A DNA stretch of 64,000 bases, taken from assembly GCA_963722415.1 (NCBI GenBank), contig CAVRNI010000061.1:62001-126000 (forward strand). Reading direction: 5' to 3'. The notes beneath the pieces are model-generated. The model saw only the letters and a list, made by a program, of their open reading frames with translations, was not told the origin of the DNA and did not search any database. The position numbers were made by a program, and so were the translations under genes. This document shows, in pieces, positions 1-7,888 of the stretch. Every line of letters begins with the position of its first letter. The stretch's first letter is position 1. The stretch is from JALOLG01 sp963722415 (lineage in GTDB: Bacteria; Actinomycetota; Acidimicrobiia; Acidimicrobiales; Ilumatobacteraceae).

Positions 1-544
1 CGTAGAGGCAATCGGCGCCAGCGGCGCGGTAGGCGAAGAGCCGGCTGATCGTGTCGTCGAGATCCTGGATACCGTGGATGTGGTTCTCGGCACGCGCCGT
101 GAGCACCAAGCGATCCGTACCGGCGTGAGCTGCCTCGGCCGCGGCGGCGACGCGTTCGGCCGCCAACGACAGCTCGTCGATGCCGTCGTTCGCCGGGTTC
201 CAGTCCTCGATCGAGCACCCCGCGGCACCGGCGTCCATCAGCATGGTCACCGTCTCGGCGACACCGGCGAGGTCGTCGGCGAAGCACCGCTCACTGTCGA
301 TGTTGAGCGGCAGATCGGTCGCGGCCGACATCGCCGCGGTGTGGGCGACGAGCTCGTCACGGGTGACGGTCATGTCGTTCTTGCCCAGCGTCCACGCGAA
401 CCCGGCGCTCGTGGTGGCCAACGCCTCGAACCCGAGGCTGGCGAGGAGGCGCGCCGAACCCACGTCCCACGGGTTCGGCATCACGAAGATCCCGTCGCTG
501 GCATGCATCTCGTGGAATCGGGCGCGTCGATCGGCAGCGGTCAT
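1..544 (-). CDS. Isocitrate lyase/PEP mutase family protein (partial, runs off left edge)
   Basis: The minus strand is open from an ATG at 544 to the window edge, giving 181 codons of an unfinished protein. The N-terminus reads MTAADRRARFHEMHASDG, followed by NPWDVGSARLLASLGFEAL and TTSAGFAWTLG, then SIEDWNPANDGI near residue 110. This series is characteristic of the isocitrate lyase/phosphoenolpyruvate mutase TIM-barrel superfamily, whose members cleave or form C-C or C-P bonds in 2-oxo acids. The family is broad (oxaloacetate decarboxylase, 2-methylisocitrate lyase-like, carboxyvinyl-phosphonate mutase), so the substrate is unknown. A good ribosome site, AGGAG, lies 7 bases before the ATG. 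The C-terminal part is outside the window. Confidence 0.85.
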   Translation of the reverse strand, partial: MTAADRRARFHEMHASDGIFVMPNPWDVGSARLLASLGFEALATTSAGFAWTLGKNDMTVTRDELVAHTAAMSAATDLPLNIDSERCFADDLAGVAETVTMLMDAGAAGCSIEDWNPANDGIDELSLAAERVAAAAEAAHAGTDRLVLTARAENHIHGIQDLDDTISRLFAYRAAGADCLY

Positions 545-629
545 GTCGGGCTCCTGGTGTGTCGGCTGGAGTTGTCATCATCGTGCCGATCTCTTGACAC
601 TGCCAGCGGGTTTCGGTCACGGCCGTCCG

Positions 630-635
630 TACGAT
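630..635 (+). promoter_or_regulatory. Putative -10 box of a leaderless promoter (TACGAT)
   Basis: TACGAT ends 6 bases before the ATG at 642 and no Shine-Dalgarno sequence separates them. This spacing fits transcription starting at the A of the start codon, which is common in actinobacteria. Read by eye only. Confidence 0.35.
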
Positions 636-641
636 GGAACG

Positions 642-1049
642 ATGCGGGCGCGGGCGGGGGCTTTGGCGTGTTTCGGCGCGTCCGTGGCACTGATCTCGAC
701 GGGGTGCACCTCGGACGAACGCGCCAATTCGTCCACGACACCCGAAGCCGTTGCGCCGACGTCCAGCATTGCGCCGTCGGCCACGACGACGTCGATCGTC
801 AGCACGCCGAACACGGCGCCACCACTCTCCGCGACGCAGCCGCACGTTCTCGGCAGCTTCGAGTTCGGCGCCGACCCGGCCACGGTGATCTCGATGGCAA
901 GCGGGGCGGTGGGGATCCCCACGTTCGACCCCACGGAGGGGTTCGACCATCCGGTCGGTCACATGATCTGCTGGGCAGATCTGTGCATGCAGTTCGCGGG
1001 GACCGACGGCCCGGCGACGTTCGTCGGCTGGGAGTACAGGATCCGGTGA
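642..1049 (+). CDS. Small putative lipoprotein
   Basis: A 135-residue protein with an N-terminal hydrophobic segment (MRARAGALACFGASVALI) ending in STGC, a plausible lipobox with Cys at residue 22. A Ser/Thr/Pro-rich stretch of about 40 residues follows, as is usual for exported linkers. The compact C-terminal domain has two Cys (HMICWADLCMQFAG) that could form a disulfide. I do not recognise the domain. It is divergent from the PEP mutase-like gene, and the -10-like TACGAT immediately upstream supports the ATG at 642 over longer upstream starts. The lipobox has Ser at -3, which is not ideal, so lipidation is inferred rather than certain. Confidence 0.6.
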   Translation: MRARAGALACFGASVALISTGCTSDERANSSTTPEAVAPTSSIAPSATTTSIVSTPNTAPPLSATQPHVLGSFEFGADPATVISMASGAVGIPTFDPTEGFDHPVGHMICWADLCMQFAGTDGPATFVGWEYRIR

Positions 1050-1056
1050 CGGACTG

Positions 1057-1851
1057 CTAAGCGGTCACACCTGATCCGCTCCGGCCGGCGCCGGCGGCGA
1101 ACCGTCGAGCGCCGTCGAGCGTCTCACCGGACGCGATCGAGTCACGCCCCCACTTCACCTCGTTGCGCGTCGCGGCCGCCTCGTCGAGGTCCCACTGCTC
1201 GAGCGCTGACATCCGGTCGTTGCGCATGCATCGCTGCGGCAGCGCGGCGAGCTCGTGGGCGAGCGCGACCGCTACCCGGAGCGCCTCACCGGGTGCGCAG
1301 ACACGGTTCACGAGACCGATCCGCTCGGCCTCGACACCGTCGACGCCACGACCGGTCAGGATCAGGTCGATCGCCCGGCTGTGTCCGATGAGGCGTGGCA
1401 GCCGGATCGTGCCGAGGTCGACGAGCGGCACGCCGAACCGTCGGCAGTACACGCCGAGCACCGCGTCGGCCGCGGCGACCCGGAGATCGCACCACAGCGC
1501 GAGCTCGATCCCGCCGGCGACGGCGGGACCCTCGATCGCCGCGATCACCGGCTTGCCGAGCCGCAGTCGGGTCGGGCCCATCGGCCCGGGCCCCTCGTCG
1601 GACACGGACACGGGCCGCCGATCGGCGCCCGCGATCGCCTTCAGGTCGGCGCCGGCACAGAAGTACCCACCGGCTCCGGTGAGCACTGCGACGTGCGCCG
1701 TGTCGTCGGCGTCGAACGCCTCGAACGCGGCGAGCAACGCGGATGCGGTCGCTGCGTCGACTGCGTTGCGTCGCTCGGGACGGTTGATCGTGATCACCCG
1801 CACCGGCCCGTCGTCAGCGATGTCGACCGTGCCCTCACCATCCGCGCTCAC
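1057..1851 (-). CDS. Enoyl-CoA hydratase/isomerase family protein
   Basis: A 264-residue crotonase-fold protein. The N-terminal strand VRVITINRPERRNAVD, the first oxyanion-hole segment FCAGADLKAI and the second, AVAGGIELALWCD, are clear. The usual length is about 260 residues. The stretch where hydratases carry catalytic glutamates reads RRFGVPLVDLGTIRLPRLIG, with no Glu. The enzyme may therefore not be a true hydratase but another crotonase reaction such as isomerase, dehalogenase or thioesterase-type chemistry. It starts at GTG 1851, 19 bases after the stop of deoA on the same strand, so it may be co-transcribed with deoC-deoA. No pathway link to nucleoside salvage is evident. Confidence 0.85.
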   Translation of the reverse strand: MSADGEGTVDIADDGPVRVITINRPERRNAVDAATASALLAAFEAFDADDTAHVAVLTGAGGYFCAGADLKAIAGADRRPVSVSDEGPGPMGPTRLRLGKPVIAAIEGPAVAGGIELALWCDLRVAAADAVLGVYCRRFGVPLVDLGTIRLPRLIGHSRAIDLILTGRGVDGVEAERIGLVNRVCAPGEALRVAVALAHELAALPQRCMRNDRMSALEQWDLDEAAATRNEVKWGRDSIASGETLDGARRFAAGAGRSGSGVTA

Positions 1852-1870
1852 GAACGGAAGCTACTTCGGG

Positions 1871-3136
1871 TCAGGCGTCGACGGTGTAGGCGGCGCGGAG
1901 TTGGTCGGAGGCCAGCGCGGCGTGTTCGGCGGTGCGGGCATGGACGATCGCAAGGGGCCGATCCGGGCCGACGTCGGCACCGATCTCGGCGAGCTCGGTC
2001 AGGCCGACGGCCGGGTCGATCGGGTCCTGCGGTCGTGTGCGACCGCCGCCGAGCGTGACGACCGCGAGCCCGACGGCCCGGGTGTCGATCGCCGAGACGC
2101 GACCCGCGTGCTCGGGGGCAACCGTCACCTCGACGTCGGCCCGTTCGAGATACCGATCTGGGTGTTCGACGAGGTCGGCCGGGCCGCCGAGAGCGGTGAC
2201 CATCTCGGCGAACTTCTCCACGGCAGCGCCGTCGAGGGCGGCTTCGATCTTCGCCCGCCCGTCAGTGATGTCGGACGCCAGCGACGCCAGCACGAGCATC
2301 TCGGCACCGAGCGTGACGACCACGTCGTGCATGCGCGGCTCGCGCCGGGCGCCCGTGAGGTACTCGATCGCGTACACGACCTCGATGGCGTTGCCGGCCG
2401 CTGACGCCAGGGGTTGGTTCATGTCCGTCAGCACCGCACGCGTCGGGAGTCCGGCACCGGTGGCGACCTCGACGATCGAACCGGCGAGGTCCTGGGCCTC
2501 CTCGCGCGTCGCCATGAACGCGCCGTTGCCGAACTTCACGTCCATCGCCAACCCGTCGAGCCCGGCGGCGAGCTTCTTCGACAGGATCGACGCCGTGATG
2601 AGCGGCACCGATTCGACGGTGGCGGTGACGTCGCGGATCGCGTAGAGCCGCTTGTCGGCGGGCGCCAGATCGTCGGTCTGGCCGATGATCGCGCAGCCGA
2701 CGTCACGCACGACGCGGCGAAACGTCTCACGATCCGGCATCGCGTCGTAGCCCGGGATCGACTGCATCTTGTCGAGCGTCCCGCCGGTGTGGCCCAAGCC
2801 GCGTCCCGAGATCATCGGCACGAACGCGCCGCACACGGCGACCACCGGAGCCAGCATCAAGCTCACCGTGTCGCCCACGCCGCCCGTCGAGTGCTTGTCG
2901 ACCACCGGTCCGTCGAGGTCGTCCCACGCCAGCACGACACCGCTGCGCGTCATCGCCAGCGTGAGCGCGACGCGCTCGTCGAGCGTCATCCCCTTGAAGA
3001 AGATCGCCATCGCCAACGCGGCCGCTTGGCCTTCGGACACGGAGCCGTCGACGAGACCGGTGACGAACTGCTCGATCTCGGCGGCCGGCAGCGAACCGCC
3101 GTCGCGCTTGATCCGGATGACCTCCTGCGGCAGCAC
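1871..3136 (-). CDS. deoA: Pyrimidine-nucleoside (thymidine) phosphorylase
   Basis: This enzyme phosphorolyses thymidine, deoxyuridine or uridine to the free base and (deoxy)ribose-1-phosphate in cytosolic salvage. From the GTG at 3136 the protein is 421 residues, close to the family norm of about 430. The N-terminal helical domain contains the phosphate-binding KHSTGGVGD at residues 81-89. The family signature SGRGLGHTGGTLDKM lies at 110-124. The open frame extends upstream, but that part lies inside deoC. The GTG sits 8 bases after the deoC stop and is the natural start. The deoC-deoA pair links phosphorolysis to breakdown of the sugar phosphate. Confidence 0.93.
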   Translation of the reverse strand: MLPQEVIRIKRDGGSLPAAEIEQFVTGLVDGSVSEGQAAALAMAIFFKGMTLDERVALTLAMTRSGVVLAWDDLDGPVVDKHSTGGVGDTVSLMLAPVVAVCGAFVPMISGRGLGHTGGTLDKMQSIPGYDAMPDRETFRRVVRDVGCAIIGQTDDLAPADKRLYAIRDVTATVESVPLITASILSKKLAAGLDGLAMDVKFGNGAFMATREEAQDLAGSIVEVATGAGLPTRAVLTDMNQPLASAAGNAIEVVYAIEYLTGARREPRMHDVVVTLGAEMLVLASLASDITDGRAKIEAALDGAAVEKFAEMVTALGGPADLVEHPDRYLERADVEVTVAPEHAGRVSAIDTRAVGLAVVTLGGGRTRPQDPIDPAVGLTELAEIGADVGPDRPLAIVHARTAEHAALASDQLRAAYTVDA

Positions 3137-3144
3137 GGCCGGTG

Positions 3145-3906
3145 TCAGTAGCTCGAGGATTCGGCCGGCTCGAGCACGCGCCCCTCGAGCGCGGCCACGA
3201 GCGCGTCGAGCACGCCGCTGGCGCCGAACCTGAAGGTGGCCGGGGACGCCCAGTCGGGCCCCATGATGTCGTCGGCGAGGGCGAGGTACAGGGCGGCGTC
3301 GGCGATCGTGCGGATGCCACCGGACGGCTTGATCCCGACCGGGCGGTCGGTCTCGGCGATCACGCGGAGCATGGTCTTGGCTGCCTCGGGCGTGGCGGAG
3401 ATCTCGATCTTGCCGGTCGAGGTCTTGACGAAGTCGGCGCCGTGGGCGATCGCGAACCGCGCGGCACGCTCGATCGCGGCATCGTCGGGGAGGGCGCCCG
3501 TCTCGAGGATCACCTTCATGCGGGCCGCAGCGGCGGCGGTTCTGACACCATCGATCACATCTGCGGCACGCTGTTCGTTGCCGGCCAGCCACGCCCGATA
3601 CGGCAGCACGACGTCGATCTCGTGGGCGCCGTCGTCGAGGGCGCGCTCGGTGAGCACGCGCACGGCGTGCGGACGCTCGTCGCCGGACGGGAAGTTCACG
3701 ACGGTCGCGACCCGCACCGGTGAGCCGGTGAGCGCGGCGACCGACTGGGCGACGAAGTCGGGCCACACGCACACCGCGGCCGTGCCGTACCGCGCCGCGC
3801 GCTCGCACAGCCGGTCGATCCCCTCGACCGACGCGTCGTCGCTCAGATCGGTGAGGTCGAGCAGCGCGATCGCTCGTCGGGCGAGTTCGACATCGGAGTC
3901 GCTCAT
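3145..3906 (-). CDS. deoC: Deoxyribose-phosphate aldolase
   Basis: DeoC cleaves 2-deoxyribose-5-phosphate to acetaldehyde and glyceraldehyde-3-phosphate. The 253-residue length matches the longer E. coli-type enzymes. The Schiff-base lysine is K161 in FVKTSTGKIE. The second active-site lysine is K193 in GIKPSGGIRT, and D98 in HEIDVVLPY matches the proton-relay aspartate. The ATG at 3906 is preceded by GAGGAGATC, a strong ribosome site. The downstream deoA begins 8 bases after the stop, so the two are very likely one operon. The phosphopentomutase that usually links the two steps is not in this window. Confidence 0.95.
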   Translation of the reverse strand: MSDSDVELARRAIALLDLTDLSDDASVEGIDRLCERAARYGTAAVCVWPDFVAQSVAALTGSPVRVATVVNFPSGDERPHAVRVLTERALDDGAHEIDVVLPYRAWLAGNEQRAADVIDGVRTAAAAARMKVILETGALPDDAAIERAARFAIAHGADFVKTSTGKIEISATPEAAKTMLRVIAETDRPVGIKPSGGIRTIADAALYLALADDIMGPDWASPATFRFGASGVLDALVAALEGRVLEPAESSSY

Positions 3907-3916
3907 CGGGATCTCC

Positions 3917-5650
3917 TCACAGGGGCAGGACGGGGGTGCCCGGTTGGGCGCTGAACATCACCGCTGGTTGCCTGAGGTCAATGTACTCCGCCAGCAACTC
4001 GAGCACGCCCGGGGGCGGCGCCGGTTCGTTGAACAGCAACTGCGCCTGCCCGTAGTACGCGTCGAGGAGCGGGATGCGGTCACCCTGCCCGCCCTCGGTC
4101 AGCCGGCGTTCGATCTCGGCGCGGAGCTCGGCCGACCGTTGCATGCCGGCCGCATCCCGCGGCTCGAACCCGCCGAGCTCCACGAGGCCGGGGGTCTCGC
4201 GGGCGTGCTCGATCGGCACCTCGCCGAGCACGAGGTACAGCACGGCCGAAGCAGTCTCCTCCGGCTGCACCCGGTGCGGCAGCGCGGCAGCTGCGAATTG
4301 CGGGTCGACGCCAACCGTGTAGCCGCGCCGCTCCAGTTCGAGCGCCGTTCCGAAGCCGGTCGCGCCGAGCACCGTCGGGTCCCACCAGCGCAGCAGATAG
4401 CGCTCGGAACGATCGAGGTCGTCGACGATCTCCGGCACGAGCCCGCCGACGATGCGGCTGTCGATCGCCCCCGTCGGTTCGGCACGGGTCGCGAACTGCA
4501 CGATGGCGACCGCGGTGACGATGATCGGGATCGACGCGACAGCGACGAGGATCCAGCGGGGACGCCGCGACGTCGACGCGTCCCGCGCCCGCCACAACGT
4601 CCACACCGACGCCGTGATCACGAGCACGGTGAGCAGCCACAGCCAGCGCACGGTGTATTCGAAGTACGGGCCGAAGATGCGGGCGATCGACACGATCGCC
4701 AGCAGCCAGGCCACGCCGAGCAACGCGTGCACCCGCAACTCGGACGCGGCCCGTCGTGATCGGGCGGACCGAACCGCAAGGCCCCACAGGACGAGCAGGC
4801 CGACGAATCCGACGACGGCGAGGGCGCCGAACGAGTCGCGGCCAGGACCGAACACCCACGGCCCGAACAGGTTGAGCTGGACGACGACGATCTCGGCGAC
4901 GTCACCGAACCCGAGGTACGGACCGTCGGGATAGCGGAAGTTGTCGATCAGGATCGACATGTTCCCGGGTGACCGGTGGATCTGGTCGACGAGTGGGGGC
5001 ACCCAGGCGAGCACTCCGGCGAGCAGGGCCCACCCGGCCCACACCACGAGCCGGCGGCGATCGTCGCGCCAGAAATCCCGAACCACAACGGCGGTCACGG
5101 CGACGAGCATCCCGACCACGATCAACAGGTACCCGGCGTGGGCCTGGACGCTGTACGAGCCAGCCACCACCGCCACTGGCGCCGCCCACAGGTCGCGCTC
5201 GAGCAGACACCACAAGGCCAGCACGAACACGAGGAACGGGAGGAGCCCCATCCACGGGTTCCACGGCTCGGTGAACACGTGCGGCCCGCCAGCCCGCACG
5301 ACGAAGGCGAGGCACCCGGCGAGCACACCCACGAACACCGGCCCACCGCGTCGCCACGCGAGCCACAGGGCGATCGCCAACGTCACCAGATGAACGGTCG
5401 CGACGCTGACCATGAGCGCCAAGCTGCCCGAGCCGAGCGCCGCGTACAGCGGCCAGATCGCCAACCACAACGCCGGCCCGGGGTGCGAACCCTGCACACC
5501 GTCGACGTTCTGAATCCGCCCGGCGGCACCGACGAGTGGTGGGTGCGACCAGAAACCGCGGACATGGAGCTCGGCCTGCGCCATGTCGCCGGTCGGGTAC
5601 CACGTCGGCCGCGCCAACGCGACGAGCGCGACGACGACCGGGACGAACAC
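3917..5650 (-). CDS. Large integral membrane protein, possibly GT-C-like
   Basis: A protein of about 577 residues with roughly ten hydrophobic segments in its first 400 residues and a soluble C-terminal domain of about 170. After the first membrane segment comes PTWYPTGDMAQAELHVRGFW. An acidic residue there, in the first outer loop, is typical of GT-C glycosyltransferases of the ArnT/PMT type that use polyprenyl-phosphate sugars. That assignment is inference and I cannot name a substrate. The first in-frame start is GTG 5650. The coding frame stays open some codons upstream toward the permease gene, so the start is uncertain. It lies 70 bases downstream of the sugar-permease operon on the same strand. 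Confidence 0.6.
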   Translation of the reverse strand: MFVPVVVALVALARPTWYPTGDMAQAELHVRGFWSHPPLVGAAGRIQNVDGVQGSHPGPALWLAIWPLYAALGSGSLALMVSVATVHLVTLAIALWLAWRRGGPVFVGVLAGCLAFVVRAGGPHVFTEPWNPWMGLLPFLVFVLALWCLLERDLWAAPVAVVAGSYSVQAHAGYLLIVVGMLVAVTAVVVRDFWRDDRRRLVVWAGWALLAGVLAWVPPLVDQIHRSPGNMSILIDNFRYPDGPYLGFGDVAEIVVVQLNLFGPWVFGPGRDSFGALAVVGFVGLLVLWGLAVRSARSRRAASELRVHALLGVAWLLAIVSIARIFGPYFEYTVRWLWLLTVLVITASVWTLWRARDASTSRRPRWILVAVASIPIIVTAVAIVQFATRAEPTGAIDSRIVGGLVPEIVDDLDRSERYLLRWWDPTVLGATGFGTALELERRGYTVGVDPQFAAAALPHRVQPEETASAVLYLVLGEVPIEHARETPGLVELGGFEPRDAAGMQRSAELRAEIERRLTEGGQGDRIPLLDAYYGQAQLLFNEPAPPPGVLELLAEYIDLRQPAVMFSAQPGTPVLPL

Positions 5651-5720
5651 GATCGCGACGAGGCCGGCGACGGCAACCTCGGCACGGACGTTGGCGATGC
5701 GACGAGCTATTGGTACGTCG

Positions 5721-6737
5721 TCATCCCTTGACCGCTCCGGCGAGCAGCCCTCGCACGAAGTACCGCTGGAGCAGGAAGAACACGATCAGCGGGACGACCA
5801 TCGACACGAACGCGGCGGCGGTGAGCAGGTGCCACGACTGACCGTACGTGCCGGAGACCTCGACGAGCTTGGCGACGATCGGCCGGTTGTCCGGGCCGGC
5901 GAACACGATGCCGATCAGGAGGTCGTTCCAGATCCACATGAACTGGAAGATCGCCAATGAGGCGAGCGCCGGCACCGACAGCGGCATCACCAGGCGGAGG
6001 AACACGGTGAGGTGGCCGGCCCCGTCGACGCGCGCGGCCTCGATGATCTCCTTCGGCAACGACGAGATGAAGTTCTTGAGGATGAAGATGCAGAACGGCA
6101 GCCCGAAGCACGTGTGCGCGATCCACACGGCGGCGACGGTGTTGTTGAGGTGGAGGTACGGGAAGATCGTGATGCTGCCGATGTGGACCCCGCCGGTGAT
6201 CAGCCGCAGCAACGGGATGAGCGCCATCTGCAGCGGGACCACGAGCATCGCCACGACGACCACGAACAGCCAGTCGCGACCCTTGAACTTCATCCACGAG
6301 AACGCATAGGCGGCCAGCGAGCCGATGCCGATCGAGATGATCACGGCTGGAATGGTGATCTTGAACGAGTTGAGGAAGAAGTGGCCGAGGTTGACGCTCC
6401 CGGGCGACGTCGACAGGACGGATTGGTAGTTGTCGAGCGTGAAACTGGGGTCGATGAAGACCTCCCACCAACCGGACGTCTTGACGTCCTCCTCCGGACG
6501 GACCGAGGAGATGAGCAACCCGAACGTCGGGATCGTCCAGAAGAGCACGATGGCGTACACGATCCATCGCCCGCCCCGGCTCGACAGCGCGGCGCTCACC
6601 GATCGTCCCATCGGTTCGCCGCCGCCCATCGCCGCGTCGACGAGGCTTTCGGATGGGAGAACCGAGTCGATGACGGGGGTGGCCGGCATCGGGTCGGTGA
6701 CGACAGTTGGGTTGAGACCTGGATTGACGGTGCTCAT
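5721..6737 (-). CDS. Carbohydrate ABC transporter permease, MalG/ThuG type
   Basis: The second permease of a CUT1-family sugar importer: 338 residues with six predicted membrane segments preceded by a cytoplasmic tail of about 60. The EAA loop that docks on the ATPase reads EIIEAARVDGAGHLTVFLRL, followed by MPLSVPAL. The first periplasmic loop carries the family's conserved DNY motif (SFTLDNYQSVL). The ATG at 6737 overlaps the stop of the upstream permease in an ATGA arrangement, so the two are translationally coupled. Together with the binding protein, the divergent ATPase, the GH13 enzyme and the LacI regulator, it suggests alpha-glucoside (maltose, trehalose or maltodextrin) uptake. Confidence 0.9.
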   Translation of the reverse strand: MSTVNPGLNPTVVTDPMPATPVIDSVLPSESLVDAAMGGGEPMGRSVSAALSSRGGRWIVYAIVLFWTIPTFGLLISSVRPEEDVKTSGWWEVFIDPSFTLDNYQSVLSTSPGSVNLGHFFLNSFKITIPAVIISIGIGSLAAYAFSWMKFKGRDWLFVVVVAMLVVPLQMALIPLLRLITGGVHIGSITIFPYLHLNNTVAAVWIAHTCFGLPFCIFILKNFISSLPKEIIEAARVDGAGHLTVFLRLVMPLSVPALASLAIFQFMWIWNDLLIGIVFAGPDNRPIVAKLVEVSGTYGQSWHLLTAAAFVSMVVPLIVFFLLQRYFVRGLLAGAVKG

Positions 6738-7756
6738 CCCAGCATCTCCCCTGCACGCATCTGTGCCCGTCGGTTCATCACGACGACGGGTATGACGAGG
6801 AGGAACATCAGCACCGCGAACGCCGACCCGAACCCGTTGCGGTTCTGCACGAAGTAGATCCGGTAGAAGTCGTTGGCGATCGTGCTGGTGCCGAAGTTGC
6901 CGCCGGTGGTGGATGCGACGATGTCGAAGGCCTTGAGGCCGCCGATCGCGGTGATCGTCGCGACGGTGACGATGGTGGCCCTGATGTACGGCAGCGTCAC
7001 CTTGTAGAACGCCTGCCGGTTCGTCGCCCCGTCGACCTTGGCGGCCTCGATGAGCGACTCGGGGACGCCCTTGATCGAGGCCGAGAAGATGACCGTCGCC
7101 AAGCCCGCCGACGCCCAGATGAAGATGACGATCAACAGGAACGTGTTCAAGCCGGGCGCCGCATCGGGAGGACTGAGGGCGCCGATGTCGCGGTCGACGA
7201 GCCACAGCTTGTCACCGTCGCCGCCGAGGCTGACCGGCATCCCAGGGATCGCCTTGGTGACCTGGTTGAGCAGGCCGACCTCGAACGGCGGTCCGGCGTA
7301 GACGAACTTCCAGACGATGCCGGCGCCGGCCAGCGAGATCGCGGCGGGGATGAAGATCAGCGACTTGGCGAGCCGCTCGCCCGTCATGCCGTCGGCGAAC
7401 CGGGCGATCGACAGCCCGACGACCACGACCAAGAACGTGCCGATGACCACCCACGTGAAGCTGTTGAACAGCGTCAGCTGGGTGTCCTTGCCGGAAAGGA
7501 TCTCGTTGTAGTTCTCGAGTCCGACCCAACTCTTGCCGGGGTCGTCGAGGAAGCTCACGTAGATCGTGCGGCCGGCCGGCACGAGCAGGCCGGCGAACAC
7601 GAGGAACAGGGTGGGCCCGACGAACACCGCGACCTGCGCCCGCTCACGCCACGAGGCCGGCAGGAACCGGGTGAGCGCGTACAAGCCGCCCAGAATTCCG
7701 GCGAGGATCGCCAGCCCGATGATCACGGTGAGGAACGCGCCGAGCACTTCGCCCAT
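6734..7756 (-). CDS. Carbohydrate ABC transporter permease, MalF/ThuF type
   Basis: The first permease of the sugar importer, 340 residues. An extra N-terminal hydrophobic segment (LGAFLTVIIGLAILAGILGG) precedes the standard six-helix core, as in MalF. The EAA loop is SLIEAAKVDGATNRQAFYKV, followed by TLPYIRATI. A loop of about 50 residues lies between membrane segments in the region IPGMPVSLGGDGDKLWLVDR. The ATG at 7756 is preceded by GAGAGGGG. A TTG seven codons upstream is in frame but less likely. Its stop overlaps the start of the partner permease by 4 bases. A strong hairpin separates it from the binding-protein gene upstream. Confidence 0.9.
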   Translation of the reverse strand: MGEVLGAFLTVIIGLAILAGILGGLYALTRFLPASWRERAQVAVFVGPTLFLVFAGLLVPAGRTIYVSFLDDPGKSWVGLENYNEILSGKDTQLTLFNSFTWVVIGTFLVVVVGLSIARFADGMTGERLAKSLIFIPAAISLAGAGIVWKFVYAGPPFEVGLLNQVTKAIPGMPVSLGGDGDKLWLVDRDIGALSPPDAAPGLNTFLLIVIFIWASAGLATVIFSASIKGVPESLIEAAKVDGATNRQAFYKVTLPYIRATIVTVATITAIGGLKAFDIVASTTGGNFGTSTIANDFYRIYFVQNRNGFGSAFAVLMFLLVIPVVVMNRRAQMRAGEMLG

Positions 7757-7824
7757 CAGTCCCCTCTCTTTCCCCAAGCACTGCCGGTGGACGTCACCCT
7801 AACGCACGACCCATCGCCGCACGC

Positions 7825-7859
7825 GAGAGGGGCCGGAGCCAACGGCTCCGGCCCCTCTC
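7825..7859 (-). terminator. Intercistronic hairpin between binding-protein and permease genes
   Basis: A perfect 16-bp stem (GAGAGGGGCCGGAGCC and its complement) closes on a 3-base loop. It lies 30 bases after the stop of the binding-protein gene and 69 bases before the permease start. No T-run follows in the direction of transcription. It may therefore act as a partial terminator or as an mRNA-end stabiliser that lets the binding protein be made in excess, as known for malE-malF. Confidence 0.7.
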
Positions 7860-7888
7860 CGTGTTCGGTTCTGGTGTTCAGTTGCTGA

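Noticed and set aside
594..599. A TTGACA hexamer upstream of the lipoprotein at 642
   Set aside because: The spacing to the TACGAT box is 30 bases, too long for a normal promoter pair.
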